A stretch of DNA of 64,000 bases from Cryptobacterium curtum DSM 15641 (GCF_000023845.1 NC_013170.1:1280501-1344500), one strand, 5' to 3'. Positions 26,932 to 37,287 are shown, numbered from the stretch's first letter. Notes: generated by a model from the letters alone, not told the origin. Made by a program: numbers and translations.

Positions 26932-28332
26932 CTATTTCGCCTCCCCTATCTTCGCATGTTCTGTCGTTTGTTCCGCCGCGTGCCCTGCCGCTTGATCCTC
27001 TGTTTGATCTACTGCAGGTCCTTGCTTTATCAAGCGCAAGGCAATGCGCAAATACATAACCAGAATGAACGCATATACCAAGACAAACAGCGCAATAGTA
27101 ATTAGCAGCTGTACGGCATCAACCGATTGCGAAATAGCATCAGCCGTACGCAGTTCTTCCCAGACAATCCAGGGCTGACGACCGACCTCAGTAACAATCC
27201 AACCTGCTTGAATAGCAATTAACGGGAAAATGGGACCCCACATAAGAGCCTTTGTTAAGCCCCGACCTGCGGGCCGTCCAGCTCGCAAGCGCCGTGTAAC
27301 AATAACTGAAAAGACAATCCACAGTGCAATAGCACCAAACATAGCCACCATCAGGTGATAGGACTGAAACACTATTTGAACAGGTGCGGTTTGTCCGTAT
27401 TTCTGCTGAACTTCATGTAGACCAATATAGGGCGTGGACGTATCGCCCGACGCCAACAGCGATGTTGCACCTTTAATCGGCACCTGAATGCCAACAACAG
27501 TCTGGTTGGCTTCATCAACATAGCCGAACACCCACATATCAGCAGCGCCTGTTTCGTACTGGCCTTCCATAGCGGCCAGCTTTTCGGGCTGATGTTCAGC
27601 CACCACCACGGCTTGTTGATGCATAGCAGGAATCATGAGAACACACGCGACAATAGCCACCACCGTTGCCGTAGCAATCGTCTTTTTACCGAAATCTTTA
27701 TTTTTGTTGCGCACGTGATACGCACCAATGGCAATAGCCACAAACGCACCCATAATAACGAGCGCAATAACGGTGTGGGTATATCGAGCTGCAATAGAGG
27801 GATTGAGTGCGGCAGCCCAGAAATCGGTCAGTAGAGCCTTTGACCCATCAGAAGCTATCTCATAGCCAGCAGGCGTCTGCATCCAAGAATTGGCGATAAG
27901 AATCCAGAGCGCGCTTAAGCACGAGCCACCCCATACCAACCACGAGGCTATCATGTAAAAACGAGGCGAAACCTTCTTACGCGCAAACAACAGCACGCCC
28001 AAAAATGAGCTTTCCAAGAAGAAGGCAAACAGCGCTTCGGCTGCTAAAGGAGCGCCAAAAATATCGCCTACAAAGCGCGAATAATCAGCCCAGTTGGTAC
28101 CAAAGGCGAATTCCATCGTGATGCCTGTTGCGACACCTACCGCAAATGTAACGGTGAAAACTTTCACCCAAAAGTGTGCTGCAGCCTCATCTTCGGGCGA
28201 CTTCGACCGCCAGGCGCGCGTCTGCGCAAGCGCCATAATAAGGCCGAGGCCGATCGACAGAGGCACAAACAAGAAGTGATATGCCACGGTAAATGCAAAC
28301 TGAAACCGTGACAACACTGCCACATCGAGCAT
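26932..28332 (-). CDS. cydA: Cytochrome bd oxidase subunit I
   Basis: The heme-bearing subunit, 466 residues. The heme b595 ligand H19 is in AFTVAYHFLF. The axial positions for b558 and the GRQPW motif in VTEVGRQPWIVWEELR are kept. The periplasmic Q-loop region is short and not the long E. coli form. ATG 28330-28332 has GGGAGAA upstream; the ATG at 28344 has no site of its own. The C-terminal tail is hydrophilic and Gln/Glu/His-rich. Separate cydC/cydD genes are not in the window. Confidence 0.95.
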   Translation of the reverse strand: MLDVAVLSRFQFAFTVAYHFLFVPLSIGLGLIMALAQTRAWRSKSPEDEAAAHFWVKVFTVTFAVGVATGITMEFAFGTNWADYSRFVGDIFGAPLAAEALFAFFLESSFLGVLLFARKKVSPRFYMIASWLVWGGSCLSALWILIANSWMQTPAGYEIASDGSKALLTDFWAAALNPSIAARYTHTVIALVIMGAFVAIAIGAYHVRNKNKDFGKKTIATATVVAIVACVLMIPAMHQQAVVVAEHQPEKLAAMEGQYETGAADMWVFGYVDEANQTVVGIQVPIKGATSLLASGDTSTPYIGLHEVQQKYGQTAPVQIVFQSYHLMVAMFGAIALWIVFSVIVTRRLRAGRPAGRGLTKALMWGPIFPLIAIQAGWIVTEVGRQPWIVWEELRTADAISQSVDAVQLLITIALFVLVYAFILVMYLRIALRLIKQGPAVDQTEDQAAGHAAEQTTEHAKIGEAK

Positions 28333-28802
28333 GCCTTCTCCCATCTCTTTGTATTGATATCCCTATTGCATTAAAGGTGCGCCCCTTGAGCCATCCTTCT
28401 CGTGGTCACCCCTGCGCCCTTTAATTGATACTAGCAATGTAGCAATTAGAGTTCAGTGCGTCAACAAAAAATCGGGCTGTTGAACAACCCGATCTATGAT
28501 ATCTATATTTTATGCGTAATATCTCAGATAAATGTAACCTACACGCATAGGTATAAATCTTTATTGCAAGAGGAAATATATCGTGCAATAGCAGAAGGAG
28601 GCCGACGCCAGTTAGATTTAAGCTAAACCGCAGATGTTCAACGAGTTGGTTGTGAATGCAGGCAGTACGCGCCAGATTGAATACTTCAACGATCGGTCAC
28701 GATTGGTGAATCATGATTAGCGAACCGCCAACACATAACCTACTTACGGCCGGCGTAGACATACTCCGCTCAAGCAAATTGGTAAATACTCATCTGCAGA
28801 CA
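28333..28802. other. Intergenic region between the radical SAM gene and cydA
   Basis: A 470-base gap with the cydAB promoter somewhere before 28332, a minus-strand terminator at 28465-28493 and an AT-rich stretch around 28495-28560 (small inverted repeat ACCTA/TAGGT). Between 28570 and 28800 nothing codes convincingly. Confidence 0.5.
28465..28493 (-). terminator. Rho-independent terminator (minus strand) upstream of cydA
   Basis: Stem ATCGGG with CCCGAT (28471-28476 and 28488-28493), extended by the GTTGAAC palindrome in the loop. On the minus strand it is followed by TTTTTT (28465-28471). It would stop transcripts from the radical SAM gene before cydA. Confidence 0.8.
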
Positions 28803-30110
28803 CTATTTACGACCTGCGTAGACACCACCCTCGCCAAAGAGCAGTTCGTGCTCTTCACCAACCAGTGCCGCACGTGCTTGGTCACGCAGGTTATTCACCC
28901 CAATAAAGAATTGACGCATCATGGCAACCATGAGATAGCGCCCTTTCGGAGTAAGAGTAAGCTCGTCGCTATTGTTTGTTGCAAAAGCGCCCGCAGCGAT
29001 CATAAACGCCATCTCACCCGGCAAGCCACGCTCAACCGAGCATCCAAAATCACGCTTGAACTGTTGCTTATCGAGCCGCAAACCAAATAACTGCATCATG
29101 AAGCGATAACGCATACGCTGGTGAAAATCAAAATGGGTTGCCGCGCTCATAGACATACGACCCGACGCGATGCGTTCGTTATATTCCTTAACCGAAAAGG
29201 TATTCACATACAGCGTGTGCCCCAAATAGGTAATGCCACCCGACCCGATAGCAGGGTATTCCTCGTAATCCACCACGTATTCATCGATCATGCCACTTGC
29301 TGATTTATCAAACGTCCAGGCACTCGAAAGGGTGAATCCGTTATCAAGCAATGTACGCCAGATGATGTCATAAAAATGGGCCTCGCGCGCGTAGTCAACC
29401 TTCCCCACCGTCGCAGCCAGCGAGCATTCCACCGCTGGTGAAGCCATCAGCGGGTAAAACGTTGTCTGAGTTGCCCCGCTTTCAAGCACCCAAGCAAGAT
29501 CGTTAATCAGTATGTCTTCAGTCTGAGCAGGGAAATTGAAGATCATGTCCACATTCATCGACAAAAAATGGGGCGAAGCTGTACGAATGCGTTCGAAGAT
29601 TGTTTCCGCATCGCCGTATTTTTGCAGGCGGCCCATCTGGTCAAGCAAGCCATTATCGAAGCTCTGCACACCAACCGATAGGCGCTGCACTCGACCATCA
29701 AGCTGTTCCAAATACGGTTCGATGAGGTGGTTCGGATTCGTTTCGCTCGAAACCTCTTTAATAGAAAATGTCTTACGCGCCAAATCGATGGTACGAACCA
29801 ACTCGTCAATCATAATCGTCGGCGTACCACCGCCAATATAGAGGCTATCGAAGTCGTATCCGAGTTCGGCAAGCATGAGCATTTCGCGACGCAAGCTATC
29901 GAAGTACGGACGAGCACGATCTTCAGAAAACGGAAAGCGATTAAACGAACAGTAGGGGCACAGACGCTCGCAAAACGGAACATGCATATACAGCATGTAA
30001 TGTTTACCCGGCTCAGGCGGCGGCATAAGCTGGTCGTTACAGGTTTCAAGTTTGAGATAACTGTCGGTGCAGGCCCCAACGACCCGTGACAGTAAACGTT
30101 CGGAAAACAT
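28803..30110 (-). CDS. HemN/HemW-like radical SAM protein
   Basis: A 435-residue radical SAM enzyme of the coproporphyrinogen dehydrogenase-like family. The [4Fe-4S] motif is CERLCPYC after HVPF, and a SAM-binding YIGGGTPT motif follows, with the later SVGVQSFDNGLL motif. Family members include HemW (heme chaperone), HemN (oxygen-independent coproporphyrinogen oxidase) and heme-degrading HutW-like proteins. I cannot separate these by sight. A heme-related role fits the cytochrome bd genes directly downstream, but a terminator separates the two units. Confidence 0.8.
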   Translation of the reverse strand: MFSERLLSRVVGACTDSYLKLETCNDQLMPPPEPGKHYMLYMHVPFCERLCPYCSFNRFPFSEDRARPYFDSLRREMLMLAELGYDFDSLYIGGGTPTIMIDELVRTIDLARKTFSIKEVSSETNPNHLIEPYLEQLDGRVQRLSVGVQSFDNGLLDQMGRLQKYGDAETIFERIRTASPHFLSMNVDMIFNFPAQTEDILINDLAWVLESGATQTTFYPLMASPAVECSLAATVGKVDYAREAHFYDIIWRTLLDNGFTLSSAWTFDKSASGMIDEYVVDYEEYPAIGSGGITYLGHTLYVNTFSVKEYNERIASGRMSMSAATHFDFHQRMRYRFMMQLFGLRLDKQQFKRDFGCSVERGLPGEMAFMIAAGAFATNNSDELTLTPKGRYLMVAMMRQFFIGVNNLRDQARAALVGEEHELLFGEGGVYAGRK

Positions 30111-30135
30111 AAGTTAGTTGCTTCTTTTCTGATTG

Positions 30136-31428
30136 CTACTTGTATTGCATGCAATCGGCGGTCAGTTGAGCCCCGATATCAGTGCGATATTGTTTGCCCT
30201 CAAAATTGATAAGCTCACAGGCTTCATAGGCACGAGCACGAGCTTCCTCAAGGGTATCGCCTAAGGCCACCACGTCGAGTACGCGACCGCCTGCCGTCAA
30301 TAATTCCCCATCGGTATTACGCTTGGTGCCAGCATGAAATACGCGAACGCCCTCAAGCGCTTCAGCGTCGTCGACACCAAGAATAACCTTGCCCGTTTCA
30401 TACGAGCCAGGATAACCTTCGCTTGCCAGAACCACGCACACGGCCGGCTGATTCGACCAGGTAAGATCAATCGCGTGGGGGTTACCCTTCGCCACCGCTT
30501 CCATGATGTCTACAAGATCGGTTTCAAGCCGCGGCAAGATAACCTGCGTTTCAGGATCACCAAAGCGCGCATTAAACTCAAGCATTCGTGGACCGGCAGC
30601 AGTCAGCATAAATCCGCCATACAGCACGCCACGATAATCCAGAGGAAACGGTGGACGCGCACACGCTGCCGCAGCCAACTCCATCGACTGGCGCATTGCG
30701 GCCATGTCGTCGGCTGTCACAAATGGCACGGGAGAATACACACCCATACCACCCGTATTAGGACCCATATCGCCATCGAAGGCGCGCTTATGATCTTGCG
30801 CGGTGACCATGCAATGCGCCTGTCCACCACAGACAAACGCAAGCAGCGAACATTCAGGGCCAGATAAGCACTCTTCAATAACCACCCGCTGGCCGGCTTC
30901 GCCAAAAGCCCCCGCGAAACATTCTTCCACCGCATCTTCGGCAGTCTTGATATCGTCAGCCACGATAACGCCCTTGCCAGCAGCGAGACCGTCGGCTTTT
31001 ACCACGATGGGAGCGCCCATTTCGCGTACGTACGCAAGCGCTTCGTTCTTGTTATCAAACGATCGATAAGCCGCTGTTGGAATGTTGTTGTCTTCCATAA
31101 AGCGTTTGCTAAAAGCTTTGCTGCCTTCGAGCTGGGCACCATAGGCGTCGGGTCCAAACACCAACACGCCCGCATCGCGCAAAACATCAGCGACACCCGC
31201 AACAAGTGGCGCCTCTGGACCAATAACAACTAGATCAATGGCATGGTCACGGCAAAACCCAACCAATGCGGTCGCATCGCAAATATCAAGACCAGAAACA
31301 TTTTCTGCGACGTCTTCACTTCCCCCATTGCCGGGGATGGCATACAACGAATTGCACCGGGCAGAAGCAGCAAGTGCCCAAACTATGGCGTGCTCGCGAC
31401 CTCCTGAACCCAATACGGCAATATTCAT
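30136..31428 (-). CDS. purD: Phosphoribosylamine-glycine ligase
   Basis: PurD (GAR synthetase) joins glycine to phosphoribosylamine with ATP in purine synthesis. The 430-residue product begins MNIAVLGSGGREHAI. It contains the ATP-grasp blocks (VVKADGLAAGKGV, GPNTGGMGVYSPVPF, LEFNARFGDPETQ). Length is normal for the family. The ATG 31426-31428 has GGAAG upstream. purA lies 48 bases upstream in the same direction, so the two probably form an operon; the GGTGG-type start of purA is separate. Confidence 0.95.
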   Translation of the reverse strand: MNIAVLGSGGREHAIVWALAASARCNSLYAIPGNGGSEDVAENVSGLDICDATALVGFCRDHAIDLVVIGPEAPLVAGVADVLRDAGVLVFGPDAYGAQLEGSKAFSKRFMEDNNIPTAAYRSFDNKNEALAYVREMGAPIVVKADGLAAGKGVIVADDIKTAEDAVEECFAGAFGEAGQRVVIEECLSGPECSLLAFVCGGQAHCMVTAQDHKRAFDGDMGPNTGGMGVYSPVPFVTADDMAAMRQSMELAAAACARPPFPLDYRGVLYGGFMLTAAGPRMLEFNARFGDPETQVILPRLETDLVDIMEAVAKGNPHAIDLTWSNQPAVCVVLASEGYPGSYETGKVILGVDDAEALEGVRVFHAGTKRNTDGELLTAGGRVLDVVALGDTLEEARARAYEACELINFEGKQYRTDIGAQLTADCMQYK

Positions 31429-31476
31429 GCTTCCTGCTTTCTTACCACGTCTGACTTCTTCGGCTTACTCTTCTCG

Positions 31477-32781
31477 TTACTGCGCCGTAGGCGATTCCCA
31501 TCCGCGAAAAATCGTCTGATCGCGATCGGGACCAACTGCAATGATGCTCATCGCAACGCCACAAAGTTCTTCCAGGTAGGTAACATAACGCTGCGCGTTT
31601 GCTGGAAGCTCTTCAAACGAACGACAACCAGTAATATCGCGCCCTTGCCAACCAGGCAGTTCTTCGTAAATAGGCTCAACATGCTTAGGATAGAGCGCGC
31701 TTTGCTGCATCGGGAAATACTCATAGACTTTCCCGTCAGCGCGATAACCTACGCACACTTTAATACGCTCGAAAGAGGACAGCACGTCAAGCTTGGTTAA
31801 TGCCATGTCGGTAAGGCTATTGCAATCGGTTGCATAGCGCGCGATAACAGCATCAAACCAACCACAGCGGCGACGGCGTCCAGTGGTCACGCCAAACTCT
31901 CCGCCGATTTCGCAGAGTTTGTCACCATCTTCATCGAATAGCTCGGTGGGAAACGGTCCTGATCCCACGCGCGTTATATACGCTTTCGAGATGCCAATGA
32001 CCTTATCGATTGCCTTCGGCCCCACACCTGTACCAATGCACGCACCACCAGCGCAGCACGACGAACTGGTAACGAAGGGATACGTACCATGGTCGATGTC
32101 GAGAAGCGTGGCCTGTGCCCCTTCGAACAGAATGTTCCTTCCCGCACGCAAAGCAGTGTTTAGCACATTGGCCGTTTCATCCATATGAGGACGAATGATG
32201 TCGGCGTAAGGCAGATATTCCTCGCAAATCTGGTCGACCGTATAGGGCGCAAGGCCATATACCTTTTCGAGGATCTGATTTTTTGTTTCGAGTGCCGTTT
32301 GAAGCTTCTGGCGGAAAATATGCTCGTCGAGCAAATCCTGAATACGAATGCCGATACGTGCCGCTTTATCCTGATAGGCTGGCCCGATACCACGCCGAGT
32401 CGTTCCAATTTCATTACTACCCAAGCGGCGTTCGCTCGCCCCATCCAAATCGATGTGATAGGGCATAATCACATGCGCATCGCAGCTGATGACCAGTCGC
32501 TCACACGAGATACCCTGCGCTTCAAGCTTGGCCATTTCATCAACAAGCACCCGTGGATCGACCACGACACCGTTTCCGATAACAGGAGTGATGGTTTCGT
32601 ACATCACGCCCGAGGGAATTAAATGAAGCGCGAGCTTCTTATCTCCATGAATAACAGTGTGACCTGCATTGTTACCACCTTGATAGCGCACAACGTAATC
32701 GTAGTCACGCGCAATCAGATCGGTAATTTTTCCTTTGCCTTCATCGCCCCATTGGGCACCGACAAGCACAGTGCTTGGCAT
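31477..32781 (-). CDS. purA: Adenylosuccinate synthetase
   Basis: Makes adenylosuccinate from IMP and aspartate with GTP. The 434-residue product starts [18 protein letters not shown], with the GDEGKGK P-loop near the N-terminus. Further hallmarks are [16 protein letters not shown] and the late [12 protein letters not shown]. The ATG 32779-32781 is favoured because GGAAGG lies six bases before it; a longer frame starting at 32829 lacks conservation. Co-directional with dnaB upstream (173-base gap) and purD downstream. Confidence 0.96.
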   Translation of the reverse strand: MPSTVLVGAQWGDEGKGKITDLIARDYDYVVRYQGGNNAGHTVIHGDKKLALHLIPSGVMYETITPVIGNGVVVDPRVLVDEMAKLEAQGISCERLVISCDAHVIMPYHIDLDGASERRLGSNEIGTTRRGIGPAYQDKAARIGIRIQDLLDEHIFRQKLQTALETKNQILEKVYGLAPYTVDQICEEYLPYADIIRPHMDETANVLNTALRAGRNILFEGAQATLLDIDHGTYPFVTSSSCCAGGACIGTGVGPKAIDKVIGISKAYITRVGSGPFPTELFDEDGDKLCEIGGEFGVTTGRRRRCGWFDAVIARYATDCNSLTDMALTKLDVLSSFERIKVCVGYRADGKVYEYFPMQQSALYPKHVEPIYEELPGWQGRDITGCRSFEELPANAQRYVTYLEELCGVAMSIIAVGPDRDQTIFRGWESPTAQ

Positions 32782-32954
32782 GCGCTGCCTTCCTTTCGAA
32801 TGCATCTGGCGGCTACCATTACAGCCCAAAGGCCTGCAGCGCGCCCGTGAACAACCAATTATATTACAGTGCCCCGCTGCCTATGCAGCTGAACATATCC
32901 TGCATAAGAAAGAGAATCGAAATGACTTCCTTATGACCCACTTGTCGGTATCAG

Positions 32955-34376
32955 TTAAAAAGCGCCGGCATAGCGGGAATCATCAAAGTAATCCCCGAAG
33001 GTCGTATTTTCAGGTGTCCACGACAGCGTAATGTCACGTGTCGCGCCATTACGGTGTTTCGCAACAATAAGATTGGCGGTACCCAAGTCGGGACGTTCGT
33101 CGCTTTCAGCCTCAAGTTCATCCATGCTGCGATCAATAAACATGACAATGTCAGCGTCTTGCTCGATAGACCCAGACTCACGCAGGTCAGAAAGCATCGG
33201 GCGCTTGCTTTTGCCGCGCTGCTCAATCGCACGAGACAACTGCGATAGGGCGATAACCGGCATGCCCATTTCTTTGGCGAGCACCTTCAATCCACGGGAT
33301 ATTTCGCCAACTTCTACCGCACGATTACCGTCTCGGCGTGTTTGTGCCGGCTGCATAAGCTGTAAATAGTCAACGATGATCAGGCCGTTTTCTCTACCAC
33401 GCAATTCACGACGTGCTTTAGCGCGCGCCTCAAGAATGGAAAGCGACGGCGTATCATCGATAAAAAGTTCGGTATTGGCCAAGTTGGTAATAGCATCTGC
33501 CAAAGCCTGCCAATCTGCTTCACCCAAAAAGCCGCCACGCACCTTTTCAAGGCTAATGCGCGCTTCGGAGCAAAGGATACGTTGCACCAGTTGCAGCGAA
33601 CTCATTTCCAGTGAGAAAAAGGTTGTGGGATACCCCGCCTTCGCTGCATTTACGGCTAAGTTCAAAGCGAACGATGTCTTACCGACACCAGGACGTGCGG
33701 CAAGAATTACCAAGTCACCTGGACGCAGACCATGGAATAAGTTATCGACATCAGCAAAACCAGTGGGCACACCCGCCATGTGATTCTTTTGCTCTGCCAG
33801 CTTTGTGATTTCGTCAAATGCATTAGTTAATAGATCAGTAATGGAGGTAAACGATGCAGAGACACGCTGTTCAGTTACTCTAAACAGGGTTTTTTCGGCA
33901 GTCTCCACCACTTCAGCTAAGCTATCGGGCGCATCGTACGCCAAGGCAGTAATCTGCGCTGAAGCATAAATAAGATCGCGCAGAATAGAGGTGCGCTTGA
34001 CAATATCGGCATGAGTTATCCAGTTGGTCAGGGCAAAGGTATTGTCGGCAAGTTCTACCAAATAAGATTTGTCGCCAATAGCTTCAAGCTGTCCAACTGC
34101 TCGCAGATTTTCAGCCAACGAAATCTGATCGATAGGCAAACTGCGTGCATGCAAATCGAGCATGCTCCTAAAAATAATCTGATGTGCCGGACGAAAGAAG
34201 TTCTCAGGAACCAGCTTCGCTGCTACTTCGTCAATGGCATCCTGATTAAGCATACAGGCAGCAAGAACTGACCGCTCTGCCTCGATGTTATGAGGTATCT
34301 GTTTGTTCGACGCTTGAGCAGACGTCTTCGGGTCGCGCAGCGTATTCCCGTTTTCCCCTGTGTTGAACTGCGGCAT
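32955..34376 (-). CDS. dnaB: Replicative DNA helicase DnaB
   Basis: A hexameric 5'-3' helicase, 473 residues. The N-terminal domain begins near residue 25 (PHNIEAERSVLAACM). The RecA-like ATPase domain carries Walker A ARPGVGKTSFALN and Walker B LIIVDYLQLM, followed by LSRAIEQRGKSKRPMLSDLRESG. No intein is visible. The gene follows the ribosomal block rpsF-ssb-rpsR-rplI as in many Gram-positive genomes. A 9-bp hairpin at 34402-34432 separates it from rplI. Confidence 0.96.
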   Translation of the reverse strand: MPQFNTGENGNTLRDPKTSAQASNKQIPHNIEAERSVLAACMLNQDAIDEVAAKLVPENFFRPAHQIIFRSMLDLHARSLPIDQISLAENLRAVGQLEAIGDKSYLVELADNTFALTNWITHADIVKRTSILRDLIYASAQITALAYDAPDSLAEVVETAEKTLFRVTEQRVSASFTSITDLLTNAFDEITKLAEQKNHMAGVPTGFADVDNLFHGLRPGDLVILAARPGVGKTSFALNLAVNAAKAGYPTTFFSLEMSSLQLVQRILCSEARISLEKVRGGFLGEADWQALADAITNLANTELFIDDTPSLSILEARAKARRELRGRENGLIIVDYLQLMQPAQTRRDGNRAVEVGEISRGLKVLAKEMGMPVIALSQLSRAIEQRGKSKRPMLSDLRESGSIEQDADIVMFIDRSMDELEAESDERPDLGTANLIVAKHRNGATRDITLSWTPENTTFGDYFDDSRYAGAF

Positions 34377-34401
34377 TATCAGAACTCCCTTGGGACGAAA
34401 T

Positions 34402-34432
34402 CAGCCTCCGCAGCATACCGCTACGGAGGCTG
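34402..34432 (-). terminator. Hairpin between rplI and dnaB (possible attenuator)
   Basis: CAGCCTCCG (34402-34410) pairs with CGGAGGCTG (34424-34432). No T-run follows, so it may damp read-through or protect an mRNA end. Confidence 0.5.
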
Positions 34433-34475
34433 TTCTGCGCAGACAAACCTGCGCTCATAATTTTAGCAGTGTTCG

Positions 34476-35051
34476 CTACTCAGCAGACTCATTGTCGTCA
34501 GCAGAATCTTCGCCTGAGACCTCAGCCTCGGTAGATTCTTCTGCAACTTCAGTTGCACCCTGCGGTTCTGCAGCAGCTTCTTCAGCAGTCTCTTCTACGA
34601 CAGCTTCAGCATCGCCAACCAGCAAAACCAAATCGGCCTTGGCATCGCCATGGAGCGATACAACAGCATGATGCTCGCCCACGGTCTTAATAGCCTTGTG
34701 CACCTCAACGAGGCGACGGTCAACCTCGATGCCAGCCTGCTCACGCAGGGCATCAACAATCATCTGAGAAGTAACCGAGCCGAACAGCTGACCACCTTCG
34801 CCAACACGAGCGTCGATAGTAAGCCGCAAGCCATCAAGCTTGCTCTTCATCTCAGCTGCAGCAGCCGTACGATCAGCTTCGCGCTTTTCGATAATATGAC
34901 GACGCTGCTCGAGCTGCTTGAGGTTGCCCGCTGTGGCCTTAACGGCCATCTTCTGAGGAAGCAGATAATTGTTAGCGAATCCATCAGCTACGTCGATAAC
35001 GTCGCCTTCAACGCCCTTCCCCTTCACTTCTTGAAGCAAAATAATCTTCAT
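34476..35051 (-). CDS. rplI: 50S ribosomal protein L9 with acidic C-terminal extension
   Basis: L9 binds 23S rRNA. The first 148 residues have the normal two-domain layout: MKIILLQEVKGKGVEGDVI with GFANNYLLP, a long helix, and the C-terminal domain. The protein continues for about 43 residues of Glu/Ala/Ser/Thr (for example EETAEEAAAEPQG), giving 191 in all. Such acidic tails on L9 are unusual. ATG 35049-35051 has AAAGGA upstream; rpsR ends 17 bases before it. Confidence 0.95.
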   Translation of the reverse strand: MKIILLQEVKGKGVEGDVIDVADGFANNYLLPQKMAVKATAGNLKQLEQRRHIIEKREADRTAAAAEMKSKLDGLRLTIDARVGEGGQLFGSVTSQMIVDALREQAGIEVDRRLVEVHKAIKTVGEHHAVVSLHGDAKADLVLLVGDAEAVVEETAEEAAAEPQGATEVAEESTEAEVSGEDSADDNESAE

Positions 35052-35067
35052 GTGGCAATCCTTTCAA

Positions 35068-35331
35068 CTAACCGCGATTGCGGCGGTCGCCACGGCCGCT
35101 GATAGACGGCACGGAGTACGGCATAAGAGCCATCTCGCGGGCACGTTTTACGGCGTTGGCAATATCGCGCTGGTGCTGAGTACACGCACCGGTTACGCGA
35201 CGAGGCTTGATTTTGCCTCGATCGGTTACATACTTGCGCAGCATCTGAGTGTCTTTGTAGTCGATGTACTCGGTGCCTTCTTTGCAGAATTGGCAGTACT
35301 TACGACGAGGCTGCTTTACGTATTCAGACAT
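35068..35331 (-). CDS. rpsR: 30S ribosomal protein S18
   Basis: S18, 87 residues, from ATG 35329-35331 (AGAGGTTTTC before it). Contains [35 protein letters not shown] and a C-x2-C pair as in zinc-type S18. The longer frame to 35385 merely runs through the ssb gap. Between ssb and rplI, the standard order. Confidence 0.95.
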   Translation of the reverse strand: MSEYVKQPRRKYCQFCKEGTEYIDYKDTQMLRKYVTDRGKIKPRRVTGACTQHQRDIANAVKRAREMALMPYSVPSISGRGDRRNRG

Positions 35332-35350
35332 GAAAACCTCTTTCAAATCC

Positions 35351-35794
35351 CTAGAATGGGATGTCTTCGTCATAGACCGAGGCATTCACCGCTGGGGCAG
35401 GCTGCGACTGAGCCGCCTGCATTTGCGGAGCCGAATTGTAACCGCCGTTACCAGTGGCACCGCCATCGCGTGGAGACAGGAACTCTATCTCGTCAACGAT
35501 GACCTCGATCTTGCTGCGCTTCTGTCCGTCACGTTCCCACTGGCTCCAGCGAAGTTTACCCTCAATGGCCACTTTGCTGCCCTTGTGCAGAAAATTTGCC
35601 ACGCTCTGAGCGCGAGCGCCGAACATGGTGCAGTCGATGAAGTTAGGATAATCCTCCCATTCACCTGTCTGCTGATTGCGGCGACGGTCGTTAACCGCCA
35701 CGCCGAATCCCAGCACGGGCAGGCCGCCCGCAGTCTGACGCAGTTCAGGTTCGCGTGTGAGGTTACCGGTAATAACAACTCGGTTAATGCTCAT
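35351..35794 (-). CDS. ssb: Single-stranded DNA-binding protein
   Basis: A 147-residue SSB with an N-terminal OB fold ([21 protein letters not shown], then [24 protein letters not shown]) and a Gln/Pro/Ala/Asn-rich linker. The C-terminus, YDEDIPF, is the acidic partner-binding tip. ATG 35792-35794 with GGAAGAG upstream is preferred to the longer frame. Operon: rpsF-ssb-rpsR-rplI. Confidence 0.95.
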   Translation of the reverse strand: MSINRVVITGNLTREPELRQTAGGLPVLGFGVAVNDRRRNQQTGEWEDYPNFIDCTMFGARAQSVANFLHKGSKVAIEGKLRWSQWERDGQKRSKIEVIVDEIEFLSPRDGGATGNGGYNSAPQMQAAQSQPAPAVNASVYDEDIPF

Positions 35795-35856
35795 GGTCTC
35801 TTCCTTGTCTTCCGTATCGGGCATCTTACATAAAGCACCCGATTCCCAGCAATCGT

Positions 35857-36150
35857 TTAGTCGCGGTCGGTGCGACGAACGATCATATGACGCTTGACCG
35901 CGTCAGTAATACGCAGAACGCGATCGAGCTCAGCGATGGAATTGGGATCAGCATGGAAGTCGACGAGCGTGTAATCGCCTTCGTTCAGGCCTTCGATCTC
36001 GTACGCCAGCTTGCGCTTACCCCATTGCTCAACATTATCGACAACACCTTTGTCATCAGTAATAACCGTGTTGATGCGTGTGGAGACAGCGGTACGGGTT
36101 TCCTCGTCGATCGACGGAGCGACGAAATACAGCAACTCATAAGCCTTCAT
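35857..36150 (-). CDS. rpsF: 30S ribosomal protein S6
   Basis: S6, 97 residues, from ATG 36148-36150 with a strong AGGAGGTGACTTG site. Typical MKAYELLYFVAPSIDEETR and VEQWGKRKLAYEIEGLNEG blocks. The N-terminal 33 residues of the longer frame are not part of it. First gene of the block; the promoter probably lies in 36151-36399, where I see no clear boxes. Confidence 0.95.
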   Translation of the reverse strand: MKAYELLYFVAPSIDEETRTAVSTRINTVITDDKGVVDNVEQWGKRKLAYEIEGLNEGDYTLVDFHADPNSIAELDRVLRITDAVKRHMIVRRTDRD

Positions 36151-36399
36151 CAAGTCACCTCCTTTGGACTGACGGCTTCGGGAGATGAAAGCGAATCCCG
36201 AAGCAGGAATAGCGTGAGCTAGCTTAGCAAACGCACGCCTTGGCAACAAGACAACCTGCCCTGTTCCATAAAACGCGCAAGCTGCGCCCTAGTTGCTGTT
36301 CCCATCCATTCTCTTGTCCATTATGGATATCACAGCTGGCGCAAAACAACTAAAAAGTTGGTCTCAATCTGGCGAAAAGATGACTATTTGCCGACCAAA

Positions 36400-36933
36400 C
36401 TATTCCCTACTCGATTCAACTTCATCATCGAAGTCGTCAAAGGTATCTGGGTCATCTTCACCCGTGTCATCCTCATTGCTATCGACTAAAAATGCCATGA
36501 AATTCGGCGCCGGCCCGATATAGATGGGTTCGTCGTTAACCACGGGAATACCCGCTTCGTCTTCGGGCATCTGATAGAAGAAACCGATAGCAACACCTTC
36601 GTCTTCCCCAGACAAACCGCCTTCAGCGATAAGTACATCTTCGGTACCCTCGTCGGTTTCGACATAGCCGTCGTAGCAAAACGCATAGGCATCAGCACCG
36701 CGCACATGCTGCACGGTATGACGGGCAGCGGCATAGTATTCTTCTGAACTATCACCTGGGTGCGTTTCTAAAAACAGATTATCTTTCACAGCCAATGCCG
36801 TAAAAGGAACAACTTCCTCACCCGCTTCAAGTTTTTGCTTCGCTTCTTTTAGCGCGGTCAGAAGCACCGCTTGCAGGCGTTCATCGATATCAGGAATGTC
36901 GTTCAGATCGCCTTCAACAACACGATCAACCAT
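36400..36933 (-). CDS. Acidic hypothetical protein
   Basis: A 177-residue protein not assigned to a family. Starts MVDRVVEGDLNDIPDIDERLQ from ATG 36931-36933 (AAAGGAAC upstream). A helix-rich front (LQAVLLTALKEAKQKLEAGEE) is followed by a mixed region with YCYDGYVETDEGTEDVLIAEGG-like strands and a Glu/Asp-rich end (EDDTGEDDPDTFDDFDDEVESS). No signal peptide or transmembrane segment. Soluble, probably cytoplasmic. The arrangement looks real by codon use and ribosome site. Function unknown. Confidence 0.7.
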   Translation of the reverse strand: MVDRVVEGDLNDIPDIDERLQAVLLTALKEAKQKLEAGEEVVPFTALAVKDNLFLETHPGDSSEEYYAAARHTVQHVRGADAYAFCYDGYVETDEGTEDVLIAEGGLSGEDEGVAIGFFYQMPEDEAGIPVVNDEPIYIGPAPNFMAFLVDSNEDDTGEDDPDTFDDFDDEVESSRE

Positions 36934-37020
36934 AGTGGTTCCTTTCATTCATCCGGAGCTTCGTCCGGCAATATCCTTCAAAAAGAGTATACTGCCTATG
37001 TTTTATGACAATGACGGGGT

Positions 37021-37240
37021 ATGTCTTCGAGTCGTAAGATTCGCGTTCTGCTTCGCAGAACTCCCGCTCGCATTGCTCGCGACGAACAAGCCGTGTGGCT
37101 TGTTCGTCCTTCTCAGGGTTCGAATCCGTTTCGCTTCTCGAACTCTCATTAATTCGGGTGTCCAATTTGTGTCCAAATTCATATAAAAATATATCAAGAC
37201 ATATAGAGATGTTAGACACCACGTCTAATAGATAAAATCA
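37021..37240. other. Structured, non-coding region next to tRNA-Ser; possible integration scar
   Basis: Contains a perfect 12-bp stem with a 4-base loop at 37081-37108 (arms GACGAACAAGCC and its complement) and a smaller 7-bp one at 37045-37061 (GTTCTGC/GCAGAAC). The sequence TCAGGGTTCGAATCC at about 37112-37126 resembles the T-arm end of a tRNA. No full tRNA is present, and the small frames across it look spurious. A prophage or element attachment scar beside the tRNA-Ser gene is a reasonable guess. Confidence 0.4.
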
Positions 37241-37287
37241 ATACAAGCCGTTGACCTGCAAAAACAGATTAACGGCTTGTTACTATC

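Noticed and set aside
34360-34671. Plus-strand ORF over the L9 tail
   Set aside because: It is an antisense shadow of the Glu/Ala-rich tail of rplI.
37003-37197. Small minus-strand ORF of 64 codons
   Set aside because: It crosses hairpins and tRNA-like sequence and shows no family pattern.
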